This document shows, piece by piece, positions 29,205 to 37,941 of a stretch of 64,000 nt of DNA. This stretch comes from Thiobacillus sp. (lineage in GTDB: Bacteria; Pseudomonadota; Gammaproteobacteria; Burkholderiales; Thiobacillaceae): the NCBI RefSeq assembly GCF_018780105.1, contig NZ_JADMKC010000012.1:1-64000 (forward strand), written 5' to 3'. The notes under the pieces were generated by a model. It ran no database searches and was not told the origin of the DNA. It saw only the letters and a list, made by a program, of their open reading frames with translations. Made by a program: the position numbers and the translations under genes. Within the stretch, counting starts at the first letter, position 1. Each line of letters begins with the position of its first letter.

Positions 29205-29351
29205 TTGTCCATTGGACAAAACGGCGTCATTCCGGCGGAGGCCGGAATCCAGCGGATTGAACATCTCCCGCGCAAGCGGAACAGCATCATGGTTTTGTCC
29301 GCTTCGCGGGGTGATTTTTCGTGCTGGATTCCGGCCTTCGCCGGAATGACG
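29205..29351. repeat. Long inverted repeat (REP-like palindromic element)
   Basis: The outer arms 29225-29253 and 29323-29351 are inverted copies: CGTCATTCCGGC... on the left matches ...GCCGGAATGACG on the right. Inner parts around CCCGCGCAAGCGG and CCGCTTCGCGGG also pair imperfectly, giving one long cruciform. A smaller palindrome TTGTCC-ATT-GGACAA adjoins it at 29205-29219. The arm sequence is of the kind found dispersed in many proteobacterial genomes between genes. It separates selO from the next gene. Confidence 0.75.
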
Positions 29352-29387
29352 GGCTGATGGATGATTTTGGATCAAGGCCAGACTGTC

Positions 29388-29651
29388 ATGGAAACAGAAT
29401 CATCGAGCGGGTTTGTCGTGGCTGAAATGAATACGCACGCCTTCATGTTCAGGGGAGCAGGGCGCACCCGCGCTGCCGCCCGCGATGCATTGCTGAACGC
29501 CTGGCAGGTGCACCGCAGCGCATTGCTGGCGCGCTACCCGGAGCGGGCCGACTCGATCCCGGAGGCCAGCGGCATGGAAGCGCATTTCAAAATCCATTTT
29601 CTGGAATTCGCCATGGATGCGGGCTATCGCGATGGCGAACGCATCGTGTAG
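29388..29651 (+). CDS. Conserved hypothetical protein
   Basis: An 87-residue protein rich in alanine and arginine (HAFMFRGAGRTRAAARDALLNAWQ...FLEFAMDAGYRDGERIV). ATGs at 29388 and 29427 are both possible; neither has a strong ribosome site. It lies between the palindromic element and the fumarylacetoacetase-like gene. The family is unknown. Confidence 0.55.
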   Translation: METESSSGFVVAEMNTHAFMFRGAGRTRAAARDALLNAWQVHRSALLARYPERADSIPEASGMEAHFKIHFLEFAMDAGYRDGERIV

Positions 29652-29693
29652 CCCGGCCAAACCGAGCCCTTTTCAATTCGAGATTCTTCAACC

Positions 29694-30392
29694 ATGGACT
29701 ACGCTTTTCCGCCCGCACCCGTCGTCACGCTGGACGCCATGTCGAGCAACCCGTTTCCGGTGCGCCGGATTTTCTGCGTCGGGCAGAACTACCCCGACCA
29801 TGCGCGCGAAATGGGCGCCGACCCCGGGCGCGATGAACCCTTTTTCTTCATGAAGCCGCCCGGCGCCATCCTGCACAACCAGCCGGTGTTTCCCTATCCG
29901 CCCGGCACCGCGGATCTGCAGCCCGAGGTGGAACTGGTGGTGGCGCTGCACAAGGGCGGCAAGAACATCCCGGTCGACCGCGTCGATTACGACTACGTGT
30001 TCGGCTATGCCGTGGGGCTCGACATGACGCGGCGCGACCTGCAACGCGCTGCCCGCGAAAAGGGCCGCCCCTGGGACATGGCCAAGGCGTTCGACCACTC
30101 GGCGCCGTGCAGTGCGATCACCCCGGAGTTTTATGCGGGCAACATCAGCCGCGGCAAGATCGAGCTCAAGGTGAATGGCGACATCCGCCAGAGCGGCGAT
30201 GTCGGCGACATGATCCTGAAGATTCCGCAGATGGTGCACACCCTGTCGACCCTGGTCGAACTGTTTCCTGGCGACCTGATCTTTACCGGCACCCCCGCCG
30301 GCGTGGGGCCGGTGGTGCCGGGCGATGTGATCGAAGCCACCGTCGCCGGGCTGGAGCCGCTGATCGTCACCATCGGCGAGCCTGCTCGATAA
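29694..30392 (+). CDS. Fumarylacetoacetate hydrolase family protein
   Basis: A 232-residue FAH-fold enzyme. It starts with the short form of the family, IFCVGQNYPDHAREMG, and has the metal-binding PEVELVVAL and the lid region YVFGYAVGLDMTRRDLQ, followed by FTGTPAGVGPV. Related enzymes hydrolyse or decarboxylate acylpyruvates and oxaloacetate. The exact substrate is not shown by the sequence. Confidence 0.88.
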   Translation: MDYAFPPAPVVTLDAMSSNPFPVRRIFCVGQNYPDHAREMGADPGRDEPFFFMKPPGAILHNQPVFPYPPGTADLQPEVELVVALHKGGKNIPVDRVDYDYVFGYAVGLDMTRRDLQRAAREKGRPWDMAKAFDHSAPCSAITPEFYAGNISRGKIELKVNGDIRQSGDVGDMILKIPQMVHTLSTLVELFPGDLIFTGTPAGVGPVVPGDVIEATVAGLEPLIVTIGEPAR

Positions 30393-30428
30393 CCCGAATT
30401 CAATCGTTCCAACCCCGGACCCATCGCC

Positions 30429-30863
30429 ATGAATACCCAGACCCTGTTCGACCGCAACCGCGTGATCCTGAGCCACTTCGACAGCTACAGCACCGCCCTG
30501 GTGTTTGCCCGCTACGGCGCGAGCATCCTGTCGTCCGCGCCGCTGCCCGAATCCGCCGCGCCGATGCCTGCGCCCGGCGACGAGGCCGAACACTATGATC
30601 CTGCAGCCGTGCTGGATGCCCTGGTGGTGCAGGCGGGGATCGAGGCTGCGCAATTGAAGCTCGACGACGAATTCAATGTCTGGATGTCGAGCGACAGCGG
30701 CCCCATCCGCATACACCTGGTGCGCTTTACCACCCTGGACGCACCGCGCCAGGCGATCGAACCGCTCGGCGGCGTGTTCAAGCCGATCAGCGAAATGCGC
30801 GGCTTGCCCATGGTCGAACTGAACCTGATGCGGCAGGTTTTCGACCTCACCATGGGCGGCTGA
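30429..30863 (+). CDS. Conserved hypothetical protein
   Basis: A 144-residue protein (MNTQTLFDRNRVILSHFDSY...) with a low-complexity proline/alanine linker near residue 45 and a C-terminal beta-strand region DEFNVWMSSDSGPIRIHLVRF. It sits between the FAH-like gene and a Rieske ferredoxin, all co-directional with short gaps. The function is not recognised. Confidence 0.6.
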   Translation: MNTQTLFDRNRVILSHFDSYSTALVFARYGASILSSAPLPESAAPMPAPGDEAEHYDPAAVLDALVVQAGIEAAQLKLDDEFNVWMSSDSGPIRIHLVRFTTLDAPRQAIEPLGGVFKPISEMRGLPMVELNLMRQVFDLTMGG

Positions 30864-30909
30864 GTCATGGCTTGTTTCGATGCTTGTTTCAATCTGCCGG
30901 GAGCCAGCC

Positions 30910-31224
30910 ATGGCCTTTGAAAACGTCTGCAAACAGAGTCTGCTCTACGAAGGAGAGCTGGTTCCCTGCAAGCTCGGCGATCAGGAAATCGTCATCATGT
31001 GGCCCGACGGCGGCCAGCCCAAAGCCTATGAAGCGCGCTGCCCGCATGAAGGCGTCTCGCTGGGACGCGGCGACTTCAACGGCCGCATCCTGTACTGCAC
31101 CGCGCACGGCTGGGTCTTCGACGGCCACAGCGGAAAATGCCTGCAACCCACCGGCTGGGCGATGAAGGAATACCCCATGCGGATCGAAAACGGCATGGTC
31201 CAAGTTGATACGGCGGGCGGCTGA
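30910..31224 (+). CDS. Rieske [2Fe-2S] ferredoxin
   Basis: A 104-residue soluble Rieske protein. The ligands are C44-x-H46 (ARCPHEG) and C63-x2-H66 (YCTAHGW), separated by 16 residues. The type resembles the small Rieske ferredoxins of dioxygenase systems and those found beside nif genes. It would carry one electron at moderate potential. It is 17 bases before the CCA-like gene. Which oxidase or reductase it serves is unknown. Confidence 0.88.
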   Translation: MAFENVCKQSLLYEGELVPCKLGDQEIVIMWPDGGQPKAYEARCPHEGVSLGRGDFNGRILYCTAHGWVFDGHSGKCLQPTGWAMKEYPMRIENGMVQVDTAGG

Positions 31225-31241
31225 GGCACAGCAGCAACGGA

Positions 31242-32120
31242 ATGAACATGCCGTCCGAATACACCGCCCTGCCGCCGGAGTTCATGCAGGCGCATCCCGC
31301 GCTGAGCCTGCTGCGCCTGGCGGCCCTGTCCGCCGGCCCCGAAGGCATACTGGACGACGACACCCTGGAACTGATGTTCGAACAGGTCGAAACCGGCGCG
31401 CTGACGCTCATCGCCCCGAGCGACGTGTGGCCGGAACTGGTGCGCGGCCTGATGGCCAACACCCCCTCGAACATGTTTCGCGCCCTGTTTGCCAGCGGCG
31501 CCCTGGCCGAAGTGCTGCCCGAAGTGCTGGCCGTGTTCGGCGTGCCGCAAATCGCCGACAACCCGCCCGAGGTCGACATCGGCCAGCACCTGCTGCGCGT
31601 GCTCGACGAAGCGGCGCGCTGCAACGCGCCGCTGGCGGTACGCTTTGCCGCGATGGCGATGCACGTCGGCAAAGCGGACTCGCCGCCCGAACATCTGCCG
31701 GTTCACTACCGCCACGTCGAGCGCGGCCGTCCCCGCATCGAGGCGATGTGCGCGCGCTTCGGCGTGCCGGCGGACTGCCGCGAACTGGCCCTGCTGGCGC
31801 TCGTCGAATGCGAGCGGATCCACCGCGTCGGCGAAGTGCGGGCCGGGCCGGTGGCCGCGCTACTGGAACGCATCGGCGCCTTCGACCGGCCGCAACGCTA
31901 CGCGCAACTCATGACCCTGTGCGCATGCGATTACCGCGCCTACGGTGGACGCGCCGCACAGGCCTACCCCAAAGGCGTGTTGCTGGAGCGTGCCCTCAAA
32001 GCTTGCGCCGGCATCGATGCCGCCGCACCTGGCGCGAGCGCGGAAACGGCAGATGCCGTGCAGGAAGCCCGCGCCGCCGCCATCGCCCTCGCGTTCCGCT
32101 CGGAACGCTGGTCGGGTTGA
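31242..32120 (+). CDS. Stand-alone homologue of the C-terminal half of CCA tRNA nucleotidyltransferase
   Basis: A 292-residue protein that follows the C-terminal part of E. coli Cca in order. It has the VWPELVRGL...FRALFASGALAEVLPEV segment, the FGVP turn, PLAVRFAAMAMHVGK, then PPEHLPVHYRHVERG, and ends with FDRPQRYAQLM...YPKGVLLERALKA. The N-terminal nucleotidyltransferase domain is absent, and the HD pair of the phosphohydrolase site is H141-V142, so metal-dependent catalysis is unlikely. It cannot add CCA. It may bind tRNA or another ligand. It lies after the Rieske gene with a 17-base gap. Confidence 0.75.
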   Translation: MNMPSEYTALPPEFMQAHPALSLLRLAALSAGPEGILDDDTLELMFEQVETGALTLIAPSDVWPELVRGLMANTPSNMFRALFASGALAEVLPEVLAVFGVPQIADNPPEVDIGQHLLRVLDEAARCNAPLAVRFAAMAMHVGKADSPPEHLPVHYRHVERGRPRIEAMCARFGVPADCRELALLALVECERIHRVGEVRAGPVAALLERIGAFDRPQRYAQLMTLCACDYRAYGGRAAQAYPKGVLLERALKACAGIDAAAPGASAETADAVQEARAAAIALAFRSERWSG

Positions 32121-32127
32121 GACAGCC

Positions 32128-32517
32128 ATGACGCAATCAACTACAGATGACCATCAGGCCGCACAACTTCATCCGGCCGCGCCACTCCACCCAGCTGCGC
32201 TATGGGCCATACGCTCAGCATTCACCCCCGAACAGGTCGATTGCACCACCGCGGTGGTGCTCAAGATTCTCGACAACAAATGCAAGATGCTGCCCGGCGA
32301 AAAACTCGCCGTCATGGCCATCTACGATGTCGTCCGCCACCTTGCCGCGCCCCTGTTCGACGGCACCGTGCATGCCGCAATCAACGCCGCGCGCCTGCAG
32401 CCCGAACCCACCGCACTCGAAGCCATCCACCCGCTGCGCGTGTACGCCGAAGCGGCCATCCCCAAGCCCGTCATGAAGGACTACAAGGCTTTTCTGCGCG
32501 ACGGCCTGTTCGGCTAG
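32128..32517 (+). CDS. Conserved hypothetical protein
   Basis: A 129-residue protein with a histidine/alanine-rich start, then a helical core (FTPEQVDCTTAVVLKILDNKCKML...VRHLAAPLFDGTVHAAINAARLQP). It begins seven bases after the CCA-like gene and ends 34 bases before the ankyrin gene. No known family. Confidence 0.6.
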   Translation: MTQSTTDDHQAAQLHPAAPLHPAALWAIRSAFTPEQVDCTTAVVLKILDNKCKMLPGEKLAVMAIYDVVRHLAAPLFDGTVHAAINAARLQPEPTALEAIHPLRVYAEAAIPKPVMKDYKAFLRDGLFG

Positions 32518-32551
32518 CCGATGTACCGAAATTAAACGAGGAGTCCCAAGC

Positions 32552-33022
32552 ATGAACGACATCGCACTCAAGGCCTGGCTCGAAAACGAAGGCTTCCCCG
32601 CCACCGCCACCCTGCGGCAAAGCCTGCACGGCCGCATCGACGCCACCACCACGCCGCTGATGCACGCCGCAGGCCTGGGCCGCATCGGCTATGTCGGCGA
32701 ATTGCTGTCGCGCGGCGCAAACCCGCGCGAACTGAACGCCGACGGCAACGGCGCGCTGTGGTTTGCCTGCCAGGCCGGCAGCGCGCCCTGCGCCAACGCA
32801 CTGATCAAGGCCGGCGCACCGCTCGACAGCCAGAACGCCAGCGGCGCCACCGCGCTCATCTACGCCGCATCGACCGGCCAGACCGCACTCGTCCAGCTGC
32901 TGCTCGATGCCGGCGCCGACACCACACTGGCCACCCGCGACGGCACCACCGCACTCGACCTCGCCGCCAATCGCGGCTGCATCGACTTGCTGCGCAGTCG
33001 CCTGCATCTGCAGGCGGCATGA
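32552..33022 (+). CDS. Ankyrin-repeat protein
   Basis: A 156-residue protein with about three to four ankyrin repeats: GRIDATTTPLMHAAGLGRIGYV, ...NGALWFACQAGSAPCANAL, ...SGATALIYAASTGQTALVQL and ...DGTTALDLAANRGCIDLLRS. It has no signal peptide, so it is a cytosolic protein-binding scaffold. AGGAG precedes the ATG. Its partner is unknown. Confidence 0.85.
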   Translation: MNDIALKAWLENEGFPATATLRQSLHGRIDATTTPLMHAAGLGRIGYVGELLSRGANPRELNADGNGALWFACQAGSAPCANALIKAGAPLDSQNASGATALIYAASTGQTALVQLLLDAGADTTLATRDGTTALDLAANRGCIDLLRSRLHLQAA

Positions 33023-33159
33023 GCCGCGCGCGGGCGCGGCATCAGGACGAAGACGGCTTACGCTCAACCGCCCGCATGTTTGCTGAAGCGCATCCGGCCG
33101 ATGCGCAGCAAGAGCCGGAAGACTTGGCAACGAGCCCGCGTCGGACGTAGCCTCGCGCA

Positions 33160-33489
33160 ATGAAAACCTACATCCCCGAGCTCAGCGAACAGCGCATGAT
33201 CAAGCGCGCCCCGAATCGGCCGATCGATTTCGGGACGGATCGCGACTACATTTTTTCCTGCCTGCAGGACATCGAGCACAGTTTTGAATTGCAGGGATTT
33301 CCCGGTCTCGCCCCGGAACAGATTCCGGCGCGCGCCCTCATCAGGCAGTTCATCGTCTGGTGGCGCACCCTTGAGCCTGCCAATGCGAATCAGCAGACGG
33401 CCTACGCCCGTTTACCGGGCACCATCCGGCTCATCGATACCATCTCCAGTTGGTGGGCGGAGCAGGGCGGCAAAATGCAAGGGGATTGA
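33160..33489 (+). CDS. Conserved hypothetical protein
   Basis: A 109-residue protein with an aromatic helical core (DYIFSCLQDIEHSFELQGFPG...IRQFIVWWRTLEP). No ribosome site stands out. It is the last gene of the co-directional series before base composition changes at about 33.5 kb. The family is not recognised. Confidence 0.55.
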   Translation: MKTYIPELSEQRMIKRAPNRPIDFGTDRDYIFSCLQDIEHSFELQGFPGLAPEQIPARALIRQFIVWWRTLEPANANQQTAYARLPGTIRLIDTISSWWAEQGGKMQGD

Positions 33490-33711
33490 GGCCGGTAAAG
33501 TTGCGATGGTTGTTGGGTTGTCCGTGCGATGGCTGATGATTTTGGATGTTCACCAACCCAGGTAGACGACTGTTTACTATGACTTAAACGGCCGCCAGAG
33601 CGGGCATCGCGATGGGCTGGTGTTCGGCCAAATCAGACGCACGAGCTTGAGGCTCACGGACGTCTAGTACACTGGTGTCAGTCCACCATTTTTTATGGCT
33701 AAAAATATCTC

Positions 33712-34959
33712 ATGCCAAGAATCAATCCCTTCAGGCCGAATAGCCCTGTGCCAACTGCCATGTTCGCTGGCCGGTATGACGAGATTCTTGCTCTGGAAAA
33801 AGGGCTCTTCCAAACCAAGCACAATCAGCCTTGCAATTTCATGATCACAGGTGATCGTGGCATTGGGAAGTCGTCACTTCTGTTCTATTTGAAGCACGTT
33901 TCAAATGGAAACATTGAGTGTATTGAGCACGGCAATTTCGACTTCGTATCGATCAGTGTTCCGGTTTCAGACAAGCTCGACATAGTCACACTGCTCAAGC
34001 TTATCGAGCGAAACATTACACGTGAGCTTGGGAAGATTGAGGCTGTCCGAAGCTTCCTCTCCGAGACTTGGTCATTCGTCCAACGCCTTCGGGTGATGGA
34101 CTCTGGCATTAGCGCAGCAGAACAAGACTCCGAGGTCGAACTGCAATTAGACAACTTCGCTTACTCACTTGCGGAAACGTGTAAGCGTGTAGTTAACCCT
34201 GAGCGGGGTGAGAAAAAGAAGGATGGCATTCTGTTTCTTTTCGACGAGTGCGACAACGCAACTCCGGCGCTACGGATTGGGCACTTCTTCAAAACAATTA
34301 CTGAGGCGTTACAGAGACATGGGTGCGATAACGTCATGTTCATCCTTGCCGGCCTTCCGGATACTCCTGAAAAGCTGTCCAAGTCTCACGAATCTTCTGT
34401 CCGCATTTTTACGCATATAAAGATTGAAGAACTTGGTGCAGCTGATAGGGAGTACGTTATTGATAAGGGCTTAGAAGAGGGGAATAGAATCAACTCAGAG
34501 CAGACAACGATCACAGGGAATGCTCGAAATATGATCTCTATGCTCTCTGAAGGTTATCCGCACTTCATACAGCAATTTGCCTACTCTGCGTTCGACGTTA
34601 ATGCCGATGGGGAAATTTCAGACGAAGACGTCTTGGATGCTGCATTCAAGACGGGGGGAGCAATTGATGCTATTGGCAGTCGCTACTACGAGAATGCTTT
34701 CTACGATCGGATTAAATCCGATGAGTACCGGCAAGTTCTGGCGATCATGGCCGAGAAAATGAACGCTTGGGTAACCAAAGCGGAGATCCGAGAAAAGTTC
34801 ACAGGCGATGAAACCACACTCTCCAATGCATTACAGGCGCTCACTTCGCGCAAAATCATTCTCAAGAATTCCTCAAGGATTGGGGAGTATCGGCTTCAAC
34901 AACGTGGCTTTGCAATTTGGATAAAACTTTTCGGCGACCGCAAGAAAGCTCAAATGTAA
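33712..34959 (+). CDS. P-loop ATPase with possible C-terminal winged helix
   Basis: A 415-residue ATPase with Walker A GDRGIGKSS at about 47-55 and Walker B ILFLFDECD at about 172-180. The C-terminus (VTKAEIREKFTGDETTLSNALQALTSRKIIL...GEYRLQQRGFAIWI) looks like a winged helix, as in Orc1/Cdc6- and STAND-like ATPases. Its codons and composition are clearly more AT-rich than the flanking genes, and there are non-coding stretches of 222 and 282 bases on either side. This suggests horizontal acquisition. A role in defence or in mobile-DNA maintenance is possible but unproven. Confidence 0.7.
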   Translation: MPRINPFRPNSPVPTAMFAGRYDEILALEKGLFQTKHNQPCNFMITGDRGIGKSSLLFYLKHVSNGNIECIEHGNFDFVSISVPVSDKLDIVTLLKLIERNITRELGKIEAVRSFLSETWSFVQRLRVMDSGISAAEQDSEVELQLDNFAYSLAETCKRVVNPERGEKKKDGILFLFDECDNATPALRIGHFFKTITEALQRHGCDNVMFILAGLPDTPEKLSKSHESSVRIFTHIKIEELGAADREYVIDKGLEEGNRINSEQTTITGNARNMISMLSEGYPHFIQQFAYSAFDVNADGEISDEDVLDAAFKTGGAIDAIGSRYYENAFYDRIKSDEYRQVLAIMAEKMNAWVTKAEIREKFTGDETTLSNALQALTSRKIILKNSSRIGEYRLQQRGFAIWIKLFGDRKKAQM

Positions 34960-35241
34960 TTCAGAGCCATCCCAGAACAGGCGTATCTGAAAAGCATCAA
35001 CAACAGGGGACAGGCTACGGTTTCTGGATACGATGGACACTCGTAAGAGCCAAATATCCTGATCAGTCATGGCGAATCAATTGACCGTCACTTGCTGGCC
35101 GGTTCAAGGACAGCAAAAGCATGAAGGTTTGGACGCTGGTAGCATCAAATGCCTGCAGCCAACCCATGGAACCATTGTGCCGCGCCGGCAACTTTCACGT
35201 TACGAATCAAACCCAGCGCCGCTGAACCCTAGGCCCCACCA

Positions 35242-35718
35242 ATGAATCTCGCCTACGCCCAAACCCTCCGCACGCTTCTGCAAACCCAACAGGTGGCGGC
35301 CCTTGGCACGCTGCACAACGGGCTGCCGTATGTGTCCATGGTGCCCTTCGCCATGCTTCCCGGCGGCTCGGGTTTCGTCATTCATGTCAGCCAGCTCGCG
35401 GCGCACACCCGGGACATGCTGTTGAGCCCGCACGTGAGTCTGCTGGTCGTCGCGCCACCGACGCCGGATGTGCCGGTTCAGGCATTGGCCCGGATCACGG
35501 TGCAAGGCCGGGCGGTGCAATACGCCGACGCGACCGAAGGCCAGGCCGAGGCCAAGGCCGCCTACCTGGCCCGCTTTCCCCAGAGCGCGGAGTTGTTCGG
35601 CTTTGCCGACTTTTCCTTGTTCGCCATATGGCCTGAGTCGATCCGCTTCGTCGGCGGCTTTGCCCAGGCCACGACGCTTTCGCCGGAGACGCTTGTCGAA
35701 GTGCTGGGCGAAGGCTGA
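35242..35718 (+). CDS. Pyridoxamine 5'-phosphate oxidase-like FMN-binding protein
   Basis: A 158-residue split-barrel protein. QQVAALGTLHNGLPYVSMVPFAM is the typical opening of the FMN-binding PNPOx-like/HugZ family, and a repeated hydrophobic strand pattern follows with HTRDMLLSPHVSLLVV. Some relatives are haem-degrading, but the HugZ C-terminal extension is absent. Composition returns to that of the host genome here. The substrate is unknown. Confidence 0.8.
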   Translation: MNLAYAQTLRTLLQTQQVAALGTLHNGLPYVSMVPFAMLPGGSGFVIHVSQLAAHTRDMLLSPHVSLLVVAPPTPDVPVQALARITVQGRAVQYADATEGQAEAKAAYLARFPQSAELFGFADFSLFAIWPESIRFVGGFAQATTLSPETLVEVLGEG

Positions 35719-35955
35719 GGCCCCTGTTTCGTTTGTCTTTTTGGGCCGCACTCTGCGTGCCTAAAACACGTCAACTGTTGGGTGCTGCGCGTACGCTTGC
35801 GGTGACGGGTAACTGCAAATTCAAGGCTGAATCAGGCGCATCAATACAGGGGATGCGTGGGGGCGAATTCCCCCTTGACTGGTACTCAACCGGGTCTATA
35901 CAGCCGTATGGTCAGCGACCGCTGAAGATTACAACATCACTAAGGAGGGGTAATC

Positions 35956-36615
35956 ATGGCGAACTTGAATACCGATCAATACCTGGAAAACAACAAGCGA
36001 TATGCAAGTGGTGAGGCGGTGCATAAACCGGTTTATCCGGGCAAGCAGCCCATCCAGCCATCCCGGCATGTTGCCGTTGTGGCCTGCATGGATGCCCGGC
36101 TTGATGTCGAGGATCTTCTCGGCCTGCAGACTGGCGAGGCGCACGTCATTCGCAATGCCGGCGGTGTCGTAACGGACGACGCCATTCGGTGCCTGATCAT
36201 TTCCCATCACCTGCTGAACACGAACGAGATCATCCTCATTCACCACACGCGTTGCGGCATGCTCGCTTTCACGGATGACTTGCTCAAAGCCGGGCTGGAG
36301 GGAGACGCGGCGGCCGAGAAATTGCTGGGCCAGGCAACGGGCCGTGCATTCACGAAAACGGGAAAATCGTCGTCGTCTCCTGTGGCTTTCCATGCATTTC
36401 GCGGGCAGCTTCAACCGCTGGACGCACCACGCGATGCCCAAAGCATGGAGCGACTGGAATGGGATGTGCGCAGGGGCATGTCAACGATCATGAACCACCC
36501 CTGGATCCCCACCAGCGGTCCCGATGCAATCACGGTGCGTGGATTTATCTACGACGTGGACACCGGAAAACTCGAAGAAGTCACGTATCCCGGGCCGATG
36601 GGTTCGATCGGCTGA
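35956..36615 (+). CDS. Beta-class carbonic anhydrase-like protein
   Basis: A 219-residue protein with all beta-CA zinc ligands: C44-x-D46-x-R48 (VACMDAR) and H97-x2-C100 (HHTRCG). Beta-CAs interconvert CO2 and bicarbonate. A polar insert (about residues 112-150, with a TGKSSSS run) separates the core from the C-terminal strand, a form seen in a divergent subgroup. AAGGAGGGG precedes the ATG. The PPK2 gene follows, and the two may be co-expressed. Confidence 0.82.
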   Translation: MANLNTDQYLENNKRYASGEAVHKPVYPGKQPIQPSRHVAVVACMDARLDVEDLLGLQTGEAHVIRNAGGVVTDDAIRCLIISHHLLNTNEIILIHHTRCGMLAFTDDLLKAGLEGDAAAEKLLGQATGRAFTKTGKSSSSPVAFHAFRGQLQPLDAPRDAQSMERLEWDVRRGMSTIMNHPWIPTSGPDAITVRGFIYDVDTGKLEEVTYPGPMGSIG

Positions 36616-36732
36616 ACGGTTGCTGTAGTGGCACGTTTTCCTGGAAGCCGAATACGGCAGTCGGGTATGCCTTGAGTTGGCCGGCCTCAGGTGAGAGCAT
36701 TTGCCGGAAGCAGAGAGGTGGATGATGTCCGT

Positions 36733-37620
36733 ATGAAAATCGATTCAAAGGATTACCGGGTACAGGAAGGCGAAACGGTCGAGCTCAAGAAATGGCCGAC
36801 GCGGGTGAAGCCCGTTTATGAATCGAAGGAGCAGTATCAGGAACTCCTCGCAGAACAGGTTGCAGAACTGAGTGAACTGCAACAACTTCTGTACGCATCC
36901 AACAACTATTCGGTGCTGCTGATTTTTCAGGCCATGGACGCCGCCGGCAAGGATGGCGCCATCAAGCACGTGATGTCCGGCATCAATCCCCAGGGTTGCC
37001 AGGTGTTCAGTTTCCAGCATCCGAGCCCTGCGGAACTGGACCACGATTTTCTGTGGCGCGCCGCCCAGCGTTTTCCGGAACGCGGCCGCATCGGCATCTT
37101 CAACCGGTCGTATTACGAGGAGGTGTTGATCGTCCGGGTGCATCCGGAAATTCTCCACAGTCAGGGGCTTCCGGATGGCTTGCACGACGAGAAAACGATC
37201 TGGCAGGAACGATATCGTTCCATCGTGGACATGGAGAGTCATCTCCATCGTAATGGCACGCAGATCATCAAATTCTTTCTGCATCTTTCGGAAGACGAGC
37301 AACGCAAACGCTTCCTCGCCCGCATCGACGACCCCGAAAAAAACTGGAAATTCAGCATTGCCGACATCGAAGAGCGGAAATTCTGGAAAGAGTACATGCA
37401 GGCCTATGAGGCGTGCCTGAGCGCAACGAGTACCAAAAATGCGCCCTGGTATGTGGTGCCCGCCGACGACAAGGGCAACGCCCGGCTGATCATTTCCCGA
37501 ATCATTCTGGATACGTTCAAGGCGCTGAAAATGAGCTATCCGGAAACCGACGAAAAGCACCGGCAGGAATTGCTCGCGATTCGTGATCAGCTGATGAAGG
37601 AGGGGCCAGGCAGCAGCTAA
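36733..37620 (+). CDS. Polyphosphate kinase 2 family protein
   Basis: A 295-residue PPK2 enzyme. The P-loop [17 protein letters not shown], the [21 protein letters not shown] lid segment and the [10 protein letters not shown] region are all typical. PPK2 enzymes use polyphosphate to phosphorylate nucleotides (ADP/GDP or AMP). The class cannot be set with certainty; the single-domain length fits class I or III. ATG 36733 is preferred; a GTG at 36691 would extend the protein by 14 residues. The cassette array begins after its stop codon. Confidence 0.9.
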   Translation: MKIDSKDYRVQEGETVELKKWPTRVKPVYESKEQYQELLAEQVAELSELQQLLYASNNYSVLLIFQAMDAAGKDGAIKHVMSGINPQGCQVFSFQHPSPAELDHDFLWRAAQRFPERGRIGIFNRSYYEEVLIVRVHPEILHSQGLPDGLHDEKTIWQERYRSIVDMESHLHRNGTQIIKFFLHLSEDEQRKRFLARIDDPEKNWKFSIADIEERKFWKEYMQAYEACLSATSTKNAPWYVVPADDKGNARLIISRIILDTFKALKMSYPETDEKHRQELLAIRDQLMKEGPGSS

Positions 37621-37941
37621 GCGCTGACACGCTCGGAGTGCCGTTGGGAGTCAGTTCAGCTCCGCAGTGTTTTTATTGCGAAGCTGACGCTTTAGTTTTC
37701 ATTGGTTTTTCGAGGCAGCGAAAACGGTCTGTTCACCATCCCGAACAAGACATTTCGCCGGTAGTTGGGCATCCCGATCAAGCGCATAATTCGCCAGCCG
37801 CCGGTCTCTTTTTTCATAACGTAATATGGAGACAGATAAATAAAGTATCCGATATAAATCATCAAGATAAAAAATTATGACGTCCGTCTCTATATTGATA
37901 AATGTCCGGACCCATGGGTCTCTTGAATAACTGTTAGGGTT
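37621..37941 (+). other. Non-coding left edge of the cassette array
   Basis: No convincing gene is seen. A GTTGGGA core-like heptamer at 37643 starts a hairpin-bearing segment (to about 37700) that resembles those at 39459 and 40510. The stretch then becomes AT-rich and ends in a 47-base sequence that recurs before the last cassette. It closes with GTTAGGG at 37933-37939, the apparent recombination point of the first cassette. Confidence 0.55.
37891..37937 (+). repeat. 47-bp direct repeat, copy 1 (cassette joint)
   Basis: Differs from the copy at 39511-39557 at only a few positions. Both contain AATGTCCGGA, then CCATGGGTC and TCTTGAATAACTGTTAG, and both end at an integron-type GTTAG core directly before a cassette. 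Confidence 0.85.

Noticed and set aside
35760-35790. CCTAAAACACGTCAACTGTTGGGT, which recalls the end of an attI site
   Set aside because: Only a short CTAAAACA match and a GTTGGGT heptamer. No paired core, no integrase nearby and a host-like gene follows.
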